Below, piece by piece: positions 17,227 to 26,023 of a DNA stretch of 38,449 nucleotides; position 1 is the first letter of the stretch; every line of letters begins with the position of its first letter. Source of the stretch: Acetobacter pomorum. GTDB taxonomy: Bacteria; Pseudomonadota; Alphaproteobacteria; Acetobacterales; Acetobacteraceae. A program made the position numbers and the translations under genes. The stretch is taken from positions 1 to 38,449 of the forward strand of contig NZ_PEBQ01000153.1 in NCBI RefSeq assembly GCF_002738225.1, in the 5' to 3' direction. The notes under the pieces were generated by a model. The model did not search any database. It was not told the origin of the DNA and saw nothing but the letters and a program-made list of their open reading frames with translations.

Positions 17227-18972
17227 TTAGATCAGCCCATAACGTTCCAGCAAATCATCTATCTCTGTTCCATCTGTAAGATGGTGGAGCAGACCGGATG
17301 CCGGAACTTTTTTTCCATCACGCAATTCTGCAGCAGCCTGCAACACCATTCGGATATCATAAATGCTGCCAAAGACTTCAGGCACAGCACGATCGACATT
17401 GAGAAGTGTATAAACGCCTTCCATGGCAGTGCGGACAGAATATTCTGTGGTAAAGACCGTATCACGTGGTGTTTCAGCGAACTGACCAATAAAAGCGAGG
17501 TTCACGCTCCCATCTGGTACCACTTTTGGGCGATCCCCAGGGGAGCGCGGCATGAACTGTGCTGTAATGAAAGGCATCATGCAGGGATGAGTGATTGCCC
17601 CCGTTGCAGCCATGTCACCAATCTGGTTAGTGGGTACACCCATATGGAACAGCCATTCCTGTGTTATTTCCTCACCAGTGCACTCTTGCATGGGCTTTTT
17701 TACGTAATTGCCTGGTACATCGCTAAACAATCCGTAAAGCCATGCAACCATTTGCCCTTTTGGCTGCGCCTTAAAATGTGGTTGGCGACTGACAACCCAA
17801 CTCATCAACCAGGCGGAATCCTGAATGGTAATGGGGCCGCCCGTTACTGTGCGGCCAGAAAACGGATCACGCCCTGTAACCTTGTGCACAAGGTCTGGAA
17901 TACGTGCATCCAGTGTTGTCACGGTTGCTGATTCCCAGCGGGATTTTACTGTATCTCCACAAAACACATCAGGCCGCCCAAAAGCTGGATCTTGCGCTGC
18001 CATATTGCGCCATAGCTGCCAGACGCTTCCTTCCTTGATGGTTGTATCAATGGGCGCGGGTGTATGGTGGTCACCCCAACAAGAGTTTTCTACCATGGAA
18101 CCATTGGTGACAAACACCAGATCGGTCGGGGTGAGAGTAATACCTCCCTTGGCATCATTTTCTAGCCAGTCGATCTGCGTTGCTACCTTTTTCCCGGCCG
18201 ATGTGTCCACATGAACATTTGTGACTTGAACACCGTGTTGGAATATGACGCCCTGATGGGTGAGCCACGTTGCCAGCGGTTTGCTAAGAGATTCCTGTTG
18301 ATTGTATTTGGTGAACTTCAGTGTGTGCAGATCTTTCAATCCAAGAATCTGATGCACAAAACGTGCCAGATAGCGCTTCATCTCAATCGCGCTATGCCAA
18401 GTTTCAAAGGCGAACATAGAACGCCAGAACAGCCAGAAATGTGACTTCATGAAATCATGGGACAACACATCGCTGATGGTCTTACCTGCCAGTTTTTCCT
18501 CATCAGCAAGAATAAGTGCAATAATCTCCCGCCGTGCTTTGCCCGTCAGTGTCAGATGATTGCGATCTGGTAAAGGCTGCCCATTTGCATACATTGCCCG
18601 TACAGGGCTGCTGCTGGGATCGGCCCGATTGAGGCGGTAAAACTCATCAAGAACGGAGGCATCTGGCACTTCCAGTGATGGAATGGAACGATACAGGTCC
18701 CACAAACATTGGAACTGTTCTTCCATCTCCCGGCCCCCCCGGATAAGCCAGCCTGTTTTTGCATTGCCTGCTCCATCCAGCGCTCCACCATTGGCTTTTG
18801 AGGCTTCAAGAATGGTAATTTTAGACGGTATCATGCCCGCATCACGGATAAGAAAAGCTGCCGTTGCCATGCCAGCTAATCCGCCTCCCACAATCCATGC
18901 GGATCGGTTTTCTGCACTTTCTGATTTTGCCGGGCGGGCAAAGGCTTCAAAATTGCTATGGGCGTATCTCAT
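17227..18972 (-). CDS. ohyA: Oleate hydratase (myosin-cross-reactive antigen family)
   Basis: A 581-residue FAD enzyme that adds water to cis-9 double bonds of free fatty acids to give 10-hydroxy acids, often for detoxification at the membrane surface. The FAD motif VGGGLAGMATAAFL starts at residue 28, and the RGGREM loop (78-83) brings Glu82, the water-activating acid. Tyr201 in MKRYLARF sits 119 residues later, the same spacing as Glu122/Tyr241 of the Elizabethkingia enzyme, so both catalytic residues appear kept. The usual YNQYES-type stretch reads YNQQES here. No signal peptide is seen. The gene appears monocistronic, with about 175 bases before the divergent amidohydrolase gene. Confidence 0.92.
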   Translation of the reverse strand: MRYAHSNFEAFARPAKSESAENRSAWIVGGGLAGMATAAFLIRDAGMIPSKITILEASKANGGALDGAGNAKTGWLIRGGREMEEQFQCLWDLYRSIPSLEVPDASVLDEFYRLNRADPSSSPVRAMYANGQPLPDRNHLTLTGKARREIIALILADEEKLAGKTISDVLSHDFMKSHFWLFWRSMFAFETWHSAIEMKRYLARFVHQILGLKDLHTLKFTKYNQQESLSKPLATWLTHQGVIFQHGVQVTNVHVDTSAGKKVATQIDWLENDAKGGITLTPTDLVFVTNGSMVENSCWGDHHTPAPIDTTIKEGSVWQLWRNMAAQDPAFGRPDVFCGDTVKSRWESATVTTLDARIPDLVHKVTGRDPFSGRTVTGGPITIQDSAWLMSWVVSRQPHFKAQPKGQMVAWLYGLFSDVPGNYVKKPMQECTGEEITQEWLFHMGVPTNQIGDMAATGAITHPCMMPFITAQFMPRSPGDRPKVVPDGSVNLAFIGQFAETPRDTVFTTEYSVRTAMEGVYTLLNVDRAVPEVFGSIYDIRMVLQAAAELRDGKKVPASGLLHHLTDGTEIDDLLERYGLI

Positions 18973-19147
18973 GATGTAAGGCTTCTTTCAGAGCCGACAG
19001 ATGCGGCCCGATCGAGATGTCGAAAAGTGAATCTTTTCAGATCATATACATATTGATTCTGAATTGTGTCATTGATCTGTATTAACGTTACTATAATACT
19101 TGGTATGCGGTTTAAAGCCGCCCAATTTTATTTGAGTGAATGTGCCT

Positions 19148-20038
19148 ATGTCTTTTGCTGTTACGTCTGAAACTGGAACCATAAATTGTCCAGCGCCGTT
19201 TGATAATTTGTATCATCCGGATTTTGTAGTGTCAGCCCTTGCATGTGATTGTCATGCCCATGTTATTGCAGAGGATACAGCCCGCTATCCATTTACATCA
19301 GATCGTAGTTATACGCCTCCACCAGCTCCAGAGGGCGCTTATCTGGCCATGTTAGAGGCTTTGGGGCTACAGCGTGGTGTGCTTGTACAACCCAGTATTT
19401 ATGGAACCGATAACCGATATATGCGTCAAGTGTTGGCGCATCATCCCGATCGTCTGCGGGGAGTGGCTGTTATTGATGCCACAATCAGCAATGCGGAGCT
19501 TGAACGCATGCATGCGGAAGGTGTACGCGGCGTGCGCATTAACGCGCTATTTCGCGGAGGGGTAGCTCTGGAGAGTATGGAGCAGATTGCTGCACGTATT
19601 GCCCCTTTTGGCTGGCACATGCAGTTTCTGATTGATGTGGCGCGTGGGCTGGAACTGTTGCCCCGTATGGCAAGGCTTGGGTGTGTGGTGGTGATAGACC
19701 ATATGGGTTATCTGACACCAGCTGATGTTCAGAACACAAGCGCATTGAAAACACTTGCCGGATACGTAGCCGGAGAAGGATGGTGGATAAAGCTTTCCGG
19801 GGCTTATCGTCTTGTGCAAAATCTTCAGGATATGTGGCAGGTTACGCCACTGGCACAGGCGTTTATTCATGCAAATCCTCAACGCGTGGTATGGGGAAGT
19901 GACTGGCCACATGTTGCCGTGCAGAATATGCCAAATACCACAGATCTGCTTTCCATGTTGGCAAAGTGGGCACCTGATGAGGTGATGCGCCAACGCATTC
20001 TGGTGCAAAATCCTGCCGTACTTTACAATTTTACATAA
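19148..20038 (+). CDS. Amidohydrolase family protein (PDC-lactonase-like TIM barrel)
   Basis: A 296-residue metal-dependent hydrolase of the amidohydrolase-2 family. CDCHAHV near residue 30 is the HxH metal motif on strand 1, VIDHMGY supplies a later His, and VVWGSDWPH the catalytic Asp on strand 8. The closest group I recognise is 2-pyrone-4,6-dicarboxylate lactonase and related uncharacterised proteins; the substrate is unknown. ATG 19148 is used, although a GTG at 19136 in the same frame is possible. It stands alone between oleate hydratase and the stress-protein pair. Confidence 0.85.
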   Translation: MSFAVTSETGTINCPAPFDNLYHPDFVVSALACDCHAHVIAEDTARYPFTSDRSYTPPPAPEGAYLAMLEALGLQRGVLVQPSIYGTDNRYMRQVLAHHPDRLRGVAVIDATISNAELERMHAEGVRGVRINALFRGGVALESMEQIAARIAPFGWHMQFLIDVARGLELLPRMARLGCVVVIDHMGYLTPADVQNTSALKTLAGYVAGEGWWIKLSGAYRLVQNLQDMWQVTPLAQAFIHANPQRVVWGSDWPHVAVQNMPNTTDLLSMLAKWAPDEVMRQRILVQNPAVLYNFT

Positions 20039-20348
20039 GATACCTTCCTTATTTTGGCCTAAAGTGGGAAGGGTTTTGTGAGAAGGTAAAGAGAGTCCAC
20101 GGCACCTGAGCGCATACAATTAATATCTTGTATGGTTATGTATCATTAATAATCGTATAAATATTTTCGGGTTAAAATCTATTATAATTAATGTGTAATC
20201 GTGCTTTTTATTTCGATTCTATTATGTTTTATTTCTAAAAAAAATGTAATCAGATCAGCTTTTCTGGAACTTCATATGAAGCCCGCAGTTTGCCATGTGA
20301 CGGTTAAATACAAAGGGCCGTCTCACCTTAGAAAAAAGGAACAGTAAA
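20039..20348 (+). promoter_or_regulatory. Leader of the stress-protein gene with an EcfG-like promoter
   Basis: An AT-rich gap without a gene. GGAAC at 20266-20270 and GTT at 20288-20290, 17 bases apart, match the GGAAC-N16/17-GTT form of alphaproteobacterial general stress sigma factor (EcfG) promoters. They lie about 60 bases before the ATG of a stress-type repeat protein. The coding start has AAGGA 8 bases upstream. The promoter call is pattern-based, and it is not known from the window whether this organism has EcfG. Confidence 0.45.
20043..20076 (+). terminator. Weak terminator-like hairpin after the amidohydrolase gene
   Basis: CCTTCC and GGAAGG form a 6-bp stem around a long loop, followed by GTTTT, just after the stop codon. 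The large loop makes it a weak candidate. Confidence 0.35.
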
Positions 20349-20724
20349 ATGGCCAATCAAGGCGGCAGCCATGAACAGCACGTAAAAGCTGGTGAGCAAA
20401 GCCATAAAAATACAGGCACCTCACATAACGAGAACAGGGGGGCAGACCACAGTTCTGGCACTCGTGGAGGCACGCACGAACAGCACGTTAAGGCCGGCGA
20501 GCAGAGCCACAAGAATACGGGTTCCTCACATAGCGAGAATATGGGGGGAGACCACAGTTCTGGCACCCGTGGTGGCACGCATGAACAGCATGTTAAGGCT
20601 GGTCAGCAAAGCCACAAGAATACTGGCTCCTCACATGACGAGAATATGGGAGGAGATCACAGTTCTGGCACCCGTGGTGGCACGCACGAACAGCATGTTA
20701 AGGCTGGTCAGCAGAGCCATAAAA
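20349..20724. repeat. 108-bp in-frame tandem repeats (about 3.4 copies)
   Basis: Direct repeats of 108 bases within the hydrophilic protein gene, starting near 20361, 20469, 20577 and 20685 (the last one partial). Copies 2-4 are more alike than copy 1. They keep the reading frame, so slippage would change protein length without breaking it. Confidence 0.85.
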
Positions 20725-20732
20725 ACTCCTGA
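20349..20732 (+). CDS. Tandem-repeat hydrophilic stress protein (KGG/hydrophilin-like)
   Basis: A 127-residue, very hydrophilic protein without Cys, Trp, Phe or Leu. It is built from three full 36-residue repeats and a partial fourth, each containing G-T-HEQHVKAG, QSHKNTG-SH and DHSSGTRG. The DNA repeat is 108 bases long with few differences between copies, which suggests recent duplication and possible copy-number change. Composition (Gly, His, Ser, Lys, Gln) resembles small stress-induced hydrophilins and KGG-repeat proteins that are disordered and protect cells during drying or salt stress. The many His residues could also bind metals. It lies upstream of a YciF-type gene in the same direction, a common pairing with stress genes. 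Function is inferred. Confidence 0.8.
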   Translation: MANQGGSHEQHVKAGEQSHKNTGTSHNENRGADHSSGTRGGTHEQHVKAGEQSHKNTGSSHSENMGGDHSSGTRGGTHEQHVKAGQQSHKNTGSSHDENMGGDHSSGTRGGTHEQHVKAGQQSHKNS

Positions 20733-20749
20733 ATTCGTGTCAGACATTG

Positions 20750-20777
20750 GGGGCATCGGCAATATTGCTGATGCCCC
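20750..20777 (+). terminator. Near-perfect hairpin between the repeat protein and YciF-like genes
   Basis: GGGGCATC at 20750-20757 pairs with GATGCCCC at 20770-20777, and the inner bases continue the pairing with one G-T. No T-run follows (TTATATACC), so it may be a leaky terminator or an mRNA-protecting stem that sets different levels for the two genes. Confidence 0.6.
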
Positions 20778-20858
20778 TTATATACCATCCGCTTCAATCA
20801 GTTTGCTGACTGTTTGCAGTGCTCAGGCAGTAGACATTTTTCCAAATGGAGAGTTCCG

Positions 20859-21362
20859 ATGGGCTTGTTTTCAACACCGATAAAAACGCTTGATGATTTG
20901 TTTGTGCATACGCTTCAGGATATTTATTATGCTGAAAACCAGATCATTAAGAACCTGCCTACTATGGCCGATGAGGCTTCAGACCCAGAACTGAAGGCTG
21001 CATTCCAACATCATCTGAGAGAAACAGAAGAGCAGGTACGCAGACTGGAACAGGTGTTTCAGATGCATGGGCAGCCAGTGAAAGGTGTTACATGTCAGGC
21101 CATAAATGGCATTCTGGCCGAAGCAAAAGATATTATCAGTGATTGCGATGATCCAGAGGTATGTGATGCGGCCATGCTCTCTGCAGCGCAAGCAGTAGAG
21201 CATTATGAAATAACCCGTTATGGCAGTCTTATTGCTTATGCAAGGCAACTTGGCCGGACGGATTGTGCTGCTCTTTTGAAACAGACGCTTGAAGAAGAAA
21301 AATCTGCCGATAAAAAACTTACGACCATTGCTGAAAAGAGTGTGAACGAACACGCTCTTTAA
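20859..21362 (+). CDS. YciE/YciF-type ferritin-like stress protein (DUF892)
   Basis: A 167-residue all-helical protein of the YciF/DUF892 ferritin-like family, which dimerises and has a probable di-iron site. Conserved features are LDDLFVHTLQDIYYAENQI near the N-terminus and HLRETEEQVRRLEQVF with the paired acidic and His ligands. The second half repeats the pattern (AAQAVEHYEITRYGSL and LEEEKSADKKL). Start ATG 20859 has GGAGAG 5-6 bases upstream; the longer reading frame from 20814 is out of keeping with the family. These proteins are induced by osmotic and other stresses, which fits the repeat protein upstream. The exact role is unknown. Confidence 0.9.
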   Translation: MGLFSTPIKTLDDLFVHTLQDIYYAENQIIKNLPTMADEASDPELKAAFQHHLRETEEQVRRLEQVFQMHGQPVKGVTCQAINGILAEAKDIISDCDDPEVCDAAMLSAAQAVEHYEITRYGSLIAYARQLGRTDCAALLKQTLEEEKSADKKLTTIAEKSVNEHAL

Positions 21363-21765
21363 TGTCAGCTGTTTCTGGAAGCCATGGGTTTACAGGTAAT
21401 ATGGATCTGTAAGTCCAGATTGTATCTGGCGTGTGGAAGGTGAGACCCAAAGATGCGAATTTGCAGAAATAAACTTTCTGTAAATTTTCTTTTCATTTTT
21501 CAAACATGCCTAGAAAACTGTTTGATATATGGAAACGTACGCCTTCCACACATGCAGAGGATTTTTGCCTGGAGAACTTAAGAAACAAACAGAGGAACTC
21601 ATTGAGCTGTTGGGATGTTAAAACCGGACCTGATGTTGGACAGACAGGTGATCGTGCTGGTAGGTTTGTCTTGTAAATGAAACACTTTTGGTTCTCTCAA
21701 AGTATAGAACAGGGTTTTTCATGAACTGCATGATCTTGGTTGTAACACAGAACCGAGAGAATATG
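21363..21765. other. 400-base gap before the sorbosone dehydrogenase-like gene
   Basis: No convincing gene. A 56-codon open frame (21506-21676, MPRKLFDIWKR...) has no ribosome binding site and is probably chance. GTGTGGAAGG near 21431-21440 is matched by its reverse complement CCTTCCACAC near 21542-21551, about 100 bases away; this could fold the leader RNA or mark a binding site. The region presumably holds the promoter of the next gene. Confidence 0.4.
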
Positions 21766-23106
21766 ATGAAAACATGGATGTACTGGGGCGGCGTGGGTAT
21801 GCTCAGCCTTGTAGTTATCGGTGCAGCAGGATGGAAGCTTGTTTTGCATCCAGAAGCAGCTTCATTTCCCGTTGCGGTTGGCATTGGTCCACATCCTGAT
21901 TTGCCAAATCCCAATCATACTTTGTTTCCAACAGTTAATGTCGCAACGCCTGTTGGGTGGTCAGGGACACAGGTGCCTGTCGCGGCGCAGGGATTGGAAG
22001 TAACACCCTATGCAAAAAATCTGAATCATCCACGATGGCTCTATCGATTGCCAAATGGTGATATCTTGGTTGCTGAAAGCAATTCTCCAAACACAGATGT
22101 TTCAAGCATTAAAAATCGCATTGCCAAACTTGTGAAGGGCAAAGCCGGGGCGGGAGGTGCCAGCCCAAACCGGATTATTCTATTGCGAGATACAGCAGGT
22201 AACGGATCAGCAGATACGCGAACAGTTTTTCTGGATCATCTCTATTCTCCGTTCGGAATGGCATTGATAGGGAATGATCTTTATATTGCCAATGCTAATG
22301 CAATTCTACGCTTTCCCTATCATGATGGGGATACGCAAATTAAAGAACCTGGCGTCAAGGTGGTCGATCTGCCTGCAGGATATAATCATCACTGGACAAA
22401 AAATGTGCTTGCCAGTCCAGATGGCAACTTTTTGTATGTAACTATTGGTTCTAACAGCAATGTTGCCGAAAATGGAATGAATGTTGAAGAAGGGCGGGCA
22501 CGAATAGACAAACTTGATCTGGCGACAGGAAAGCTAACCCCGTACGCAACCGGATTACGTAACCCAAATGGTTTGGCTTTTGAGCCCGAAACGGGTGCCT
22601 TGTGGGTGAGTGTGAATGAACGGGATGAAATAGGTAGTGATCTTGTGCCGGATTATATTACAGCCGTAAAAGAAGGCGCATTTTATGGTTGGCCTTACAG
22701 TTACTATGGTCAGCATGTAGATGTGCGAGTTTCCCCTCAGCGGCCGGATCTTGTGGCACAAGCAATTGTGCCTGATTACGCAATTGGTTCGCATACAGCT
22801 TCGTTTGGCATTGTCTTTTCTCAGGATGCGTACCAACTTCCAGATACATGGCGTCATGGCTTGTTTGTTGCGCAACATGGATCATGGAATCGTCGGCCCA
22901 AAAGTGGTTATAAAATTATCTATATTCCTTTTGATCAAGGAAGACCCTCAGGAATGCCTCTTGATGTACTCACAGGTTTTTTGACAGCTGATGAAGCCTA
23001 TGCACATGGGCGGCCAGTTGGTCTTGCGCTTGACCGTGCAGGAGCCTTGTTAGTGGCAGATGATGTTGGCAATGTTGTATGGCGGGTAACTGGCAAGCCT
23101 CAATAA
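21766..23106 (+). CDS. Membrane-anchored sorbosone/glucose dehydrogenase-like quinoprotein
   Basis: A 446-residue protein of the glucose/sorbosone dehydrogenase beta-propeller family (soluble-GDH fold, PQQ-dependent members). One N-terminal membrane segment or uncleaved signal (about residues 5-25) is followed by a periplasmic propeller. Blade landmarks are [66 protein letters not shown] and [10 protein letters not shown]. The closest group is the L-sorbosone dehydrogenase type of acetic acid bacteria, which oxidises aldehydes or aldoses in the periplasm; substrate and cofactor are inferred. ATG 21766 has GAGAGA 5 bases upstream; longer readings back to 21688 look spurious. Confidence 0.85.
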   Translation: MKTWMYWGGVGMLSLVVIGAAGWKLVLHPEAASFPVAVGIGPHPDLPNPNHTLFPTVNVATPVGWSGTQVPVAAQGLEVTPYAKNLNHPRWLYRLPNGDILVAESNSPNTDVSSIKNRIAKLVKGKAGAGGASPNRIILLRDTAGNGSADTRTVFLDHLYSPFGMALIGNDLYIANANAILRFPYHDGDTQIKEPGVKVVDLPAGYNHHWTKNVLASPDGNFLYVTIGSNSNVAENGMNVEEGRARIDKLDLATGKLTPYATGLRNPNGLAFEPETGALWVSVNERDEIGSDLVPDYITAVKEGAFYGWPYSYYGQHVDVRVSPQRPDLVAQAIVPDYAIGSHTASFGIVFSQDAYQLPDTWRHGLFVAQHGSWNRRPKSGYKIIYIPFDQGRPSGMPLDVLTGFLTADEAYAHGRPVGLALDRAGALLVADDVGNVVWRVTGKPQ

Positions 23107-23147
23107 CATTTTTTATATCATTTAAGCATGGAAGATGAGGAAAGATT

Positions 23148-23180
23148 ATCCGGCTATAGGCTTGAGCCGGATTTCTTGAT
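23148..23180 (+). terminator. Terminator after the sorbosone dehydrogenase-like gene
   Basis: ATCCGGCT (23148-23155) and AGCCGGAT (23165-23172) form a perfect 8-bp stem with a 9-base loop, followed by TTCTTG. It lies between convergent genes and could serve both strands. Confidence 0.65.
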
Positions 23181-23189
23181 GACAGTCGC

Positions 23190-24551
23190 TTAATTTGCCA
23201 GAATACGCTCAAGCTGCGCTGCAATATGGAAAAGGCGATTATCCTCCATATGGCGGCCCATGACCATAAGCCCTACAGGCGCTTCACCCGCACGGTGGCA
23301 TGGCAGGCTGATTGCGCAGAGATCAAGAAAATTGGCTACAGTTGTATTGCGCAATAAGAGTAGATTGGTTGCCGTATAATGAGCCGTATCATGCATTTCA
23401 CTTATTTTTGGCGCGATAATGGGTACAGTTGGTAAAATGACAGCATCATAATGGTTCATGATATCGGCTGCCTGTTGGATCAGTCGGCTTCTGGTCTGTT
23501 GTAAGGTGATATAATCCACGGCATTTTGTTCATGGCCGCGTAAAATGCGTTGCAACACAAATGGATCATAATCTTTTTGATGTGTGTTTAAAAAATGCTT
23601 GTGCCAGGCAAGGGATTCTGCAGCAGGAAAACCGCCCTTGCTGTTAGCTACAGGAATTTCTTTCAGCGGTGGGCAGGTAAATGTTTCAAGAATAACGCCT
23701 TTGCAGGAAAGTTTATGGAGACAATTTTCCCATGTCTTGGCAACAATGTCATCCATACCATCCATTACATACGTATTTAGAATGCCTAGGCGGAGTGTAT
23801 TACCATCTCGTCCGGTTGGGGCTTCCTGTATCTGGAGTGTGCCAGTTGCCATAAGGCTATCTGCTGCCCAACAACATTGTACTGTATGGCCAATACTGCC
23901 AATAGAATCCAAGGTGAAGGAAAGCGGAATAGTTCCTTTTGTAGAAATACGGCGTGCAGTCGGTTTAAAACCGACAAGACCGGTTAGTGCCGCAGGAATA
24001 CGACAGGATCCGCCCGTATCGCTACCAATCCCGACAAAAGCCATGCCATCCGAAACAGAAATAGCTGCTCCAGATGAGGAACCACCAGGAATACGTTTTT
24101 CCTGTCTGTGCCACGGGTTTGACGGGGTGCCAAAATATGGATTGATACCAATGCCCGAAAAAGCAAATTCAGTCATTGTTGTTCGGCCAATGCTAATAAG
24201 CCCAGCTTGCTTAAGGCGTGCAATGGCTGGGGCATCCATACAGGCGGGCGGCGTATCCTCAAGCACTCTGGAACCTGCGCGCGTTATGGATCCAGCTTCA
24301 TCAAACAGATCCTTAACGGAAACAGATAGACCTGCTACTGGGGAAGGAGCTTGTCCCTGAGAGCGTAATCTGTCCATGGCATCAGCCTGCTGGCGTGCGG
24401 CTTTGGCATGAACCGCTACAAACGTGTGTGCACCTTCTCCTGTTGGCTCTGCAATGTTGGCTAAAGCATTTTCTATCAGTTGACGGGCTGTGGTGCGACC
24501 ATCAGCAAGAGCTTGCGCTGCATGAAATAGGGAGGGAAAGGAGGAGAGCAT
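23190..24551 (-). CDS. Amidase (amidase signature family)
   Basis: A 453-residue amidase-signature hydrolase with the full Ser-cisSer-Lys triad: Lys80 (SVSVKDLFD), Ser158 (GGSSSGAA) and nucleophile Ser182 (DTGGSCRIPAA). No signal peptide is seen, so it is cytosolic. Family members act on small amides, on carbamoyl compounds such as allophanate, or on aryl amides; the substrate is unknown. It heads the amide/lactam region and is followed on the same strand by a LysR regulator gene about 180 bases upstream. Because urea amidolyase and related systems join an amidase of this family to biotin carboxylase and KipI/KipA-type carboxyltransferase modules, a link to the pxp/biotin genes 3-8 kb away is plausible but not shown. 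Confidence 0.88.
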   Translation of the reverse strand: MLSSFPSLFHAAQALADGRTTARQLIENALANIAEPTGEGAHTFVAVHAKAARQQADAMDRLRSQGQAPSPVAGLSVSVKDLFDEAGSITRAGSRVLEDTPPACMDAPAIARLKQAGLISIGRTTMTEFAFSGIGINPYFGTPSNPWHRQEKRIPGGSSSGAAISVSDGMAFVGIGSDTGGSCRIPAALTGLVGFKPTARRISTKGTIPLSFTLDSIGSIGHTVQCCWAADSLMATGTLQIQEAPTGRDGNTLRLGILNTYVMDGMDDIVAKTWENCLHKLSCKGVILETFTCPPLKEIPVANSKGGFPAAESLAWHKHFLNTHQKDYDPFVLQRILRGHEQNAVDYITLQQTRSRLIQQAADIMNHYDAVILPTVPIIAPKISEMHDTAHYTATNLLLLRNTTVANFLDLCAISLPCHRAGEAPVGLMVMGRHMEDNRLFHIAAQLERILAN

Positions 24552-24728
24552 CGGAGTGAATTCCGTATTTGTGTGCTGTTAATCTATGATACTGGGAAGA
24601 GTAGAACATATCATGGCTCGCATACAATTCGCGGCTCCGTTACTTGGGAGCGCTTGCATATGCTGAGTTTGTAAGGCAAAATAATAGGTGCGTTTATTGC
24701 ATGGAATGTAGTAATTCACTCAAGAAAT

Positions 24729-25676
24729 TTAATGACGTCCATCCATAATTTGTGTTCCTGGCCAATTCTGAGACATCACCATGCTTTTGGCAAGTTCAAT
24801 CAGAATATTTCTAACGGCAATTCCTGCTTCTGTTTCAGGAATACTTTCAGGGATACAGAGAGAAACATCTTCCTGAATAATAGGACTACAGAGTTCGTAT
24901 ACGCGGGATTTATCTGGAACGATAATTTTGCTGGCAACAGACCACGGGAGAATAGTAAAACCAATGCCCGCAGCAACAGCATCCTGAAGTGTCAAAAGGG
25001 CTTCAACTTCTGCAACAATATGCGGTTTGATCTGTTTGCGTGCAAAAGCCATGTTAATGCGCTTGCGCACAAAATTATAATCCGGCGGCAGAAGAAGAGG
25101 CACTTCGGTAAGTTCTGAAAGTTTGATGGGGCCTGATGTTCTCTGTGCAAATATTGAATCTTCTGGGGCAACCAGAAAAAAATTCTCTTTCATCAAAGGG
25201 GTGAAATTCACGCCTTTAATTGGCCCAGCACCATGAATAATGGCCATATCCAAACGTCCGGTCATAACCATTTCGCTGTAGATATCGTCAAAACTTTCTG
25301 TCAGATGCAGAATAATGCCAGGCAATTTGGCACGCACTTCTTTTAGAAGGGCTAATGATAATGTAGATCCTGAAGAATAGGGAGAAAGCCCAACTGACAC
25401 TTTTCCAACCAAAGGGCCAGCACCACTGCTCACTTCTGTCATGGCCCGATCAAGTTGTTTGATCATGGTTTGTGCATGACGGTACAGTTCTAACCCTGCA
25501 GTTGTAGGGGTAACACCCATTTTGCTGCGGATAAGCAACTTTTGTTTAAAGGCAGTTTCTAGGGAGGCGAGCTGTTGGCTAAGGGCCGGTTGCGCAATGT
25601 TTAGAATATCGGCAGCCCGAGAGATGCTTCCAATATCAATGATTTTTACAAATGCCTGTAACCGCCTGATGTCCAA
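24729..25676 (-). CDS. LysR family transcriptional regulator
   Basis: A complete 315-residue LysR regulator. The N-terminal winged helix-turn-helix (1-60) contains SISRAADILNIAQPALSQQL, followed by the linker helix and a two-lobe effector domain (about 90-295). The Nac/CynR-like FVKIIDIGSISRAA start suggests control of a nitrogen or amide pathway, but the effector is unknown. It is divergent from the aminotransferase gene across 347 bases that contain a symmetric ATTCG-AAA-CGAAT element, the usual layout for autoregulation and activation of the divergent gene. The amidase lies downstream on the same strand. Confidence 0.92.
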   Translation of the reverse strand: MDIRRLQAFVKIIDIGSISRAADILNIAQPALSQQLASLETAFKQKLLIRSKMGVTPTTAGLELYRHAQTMIKQLDRAMTEVSSGAGPLVGKVSVGLSPYSSGSTLSLALLKEVRAKLPGIILHLTESFDDIYSEMVMTGRLDMAIIHGAGPIKGVNFTPLMKENFFLVAPEDSIFAQRTSGPIKLSELTEVPLLLPPDYNFVRKRINMAFARKQIKPHIVAEVEALLTLQDAVAAGIGFTILPWSVASKIIVPDKSRVYELCSPIIQEDVSLCIPESIPETEAGIAVRNILIELAKSMVMSQNWPGTQIMDGRH

Positions 25677-26023
25677 TTTAAGTCATCTCCATGCGTATAC
25701 TTCACATTATTGTTATATCATTTTCCGCAGAAAGTCAATAAATATTCGAAACGAATAAAATGCTTAATATTGTGTTTTATAATCATAAATTCAGTAAAAA
25801 CACATATAATAATTTATCTTATGTATATTGGTTTTTATAAATATAATAAATGAAAAATTCTTTCTTGTACAGGTTGATAAAAGTTTTCCATAGTATTCTT
25901 CTATGGGGGTAGAAGTTTTTCAATACTATCCCTTCAGGAAGAAGTGAGCTTAAATTCATTGGATATTGATATTTGACTGATTTTCTTTCGTGCATGCGGA
26001 AGGATATATTCGGAGTATGCGTA
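25677..26023. promoter_or_regulatory. LysR/aminotransferase divergent control region
   Basis: A very AT-rich 347-base gap with no gene. TATTCG-AAA-CGAATA at 25743-25757 is a symmetric element of the size and T-N11-A form bound by LysR proteins, 67 bases upstream of the LysR start. CGGAG at 26011-26015 is the ribosome binding site that fixes the aminotransferase start at 26024. Confidence 0.5.

Noticed and set aside
17167..17931. 254-codon plus-strand open frame
   Set aside because: It lies antisense to the well-supported oleate hydratase gene, has an odd His/Cys-rich composition and no family features.
20361..20724. Regular repeats that might suggest a CRISPR-like array
   Set aside because: The repeats are 108 bases, contiguous without spacers and translate in frame as protein repeats.
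21506..21676. 56-codon open frame MPRKLFDIWKR...
   Set aside because: No ribosome binding site, no recognisable family and a composition change halfway; kept only as a remark on the gap.
23584..24360. 258-codon plus-strand open frame
   Set aside because: Antisense to the amidase, whose catalytic triad is clear; Arg/Pro/Ser-rich composition typical of a shadow frame.
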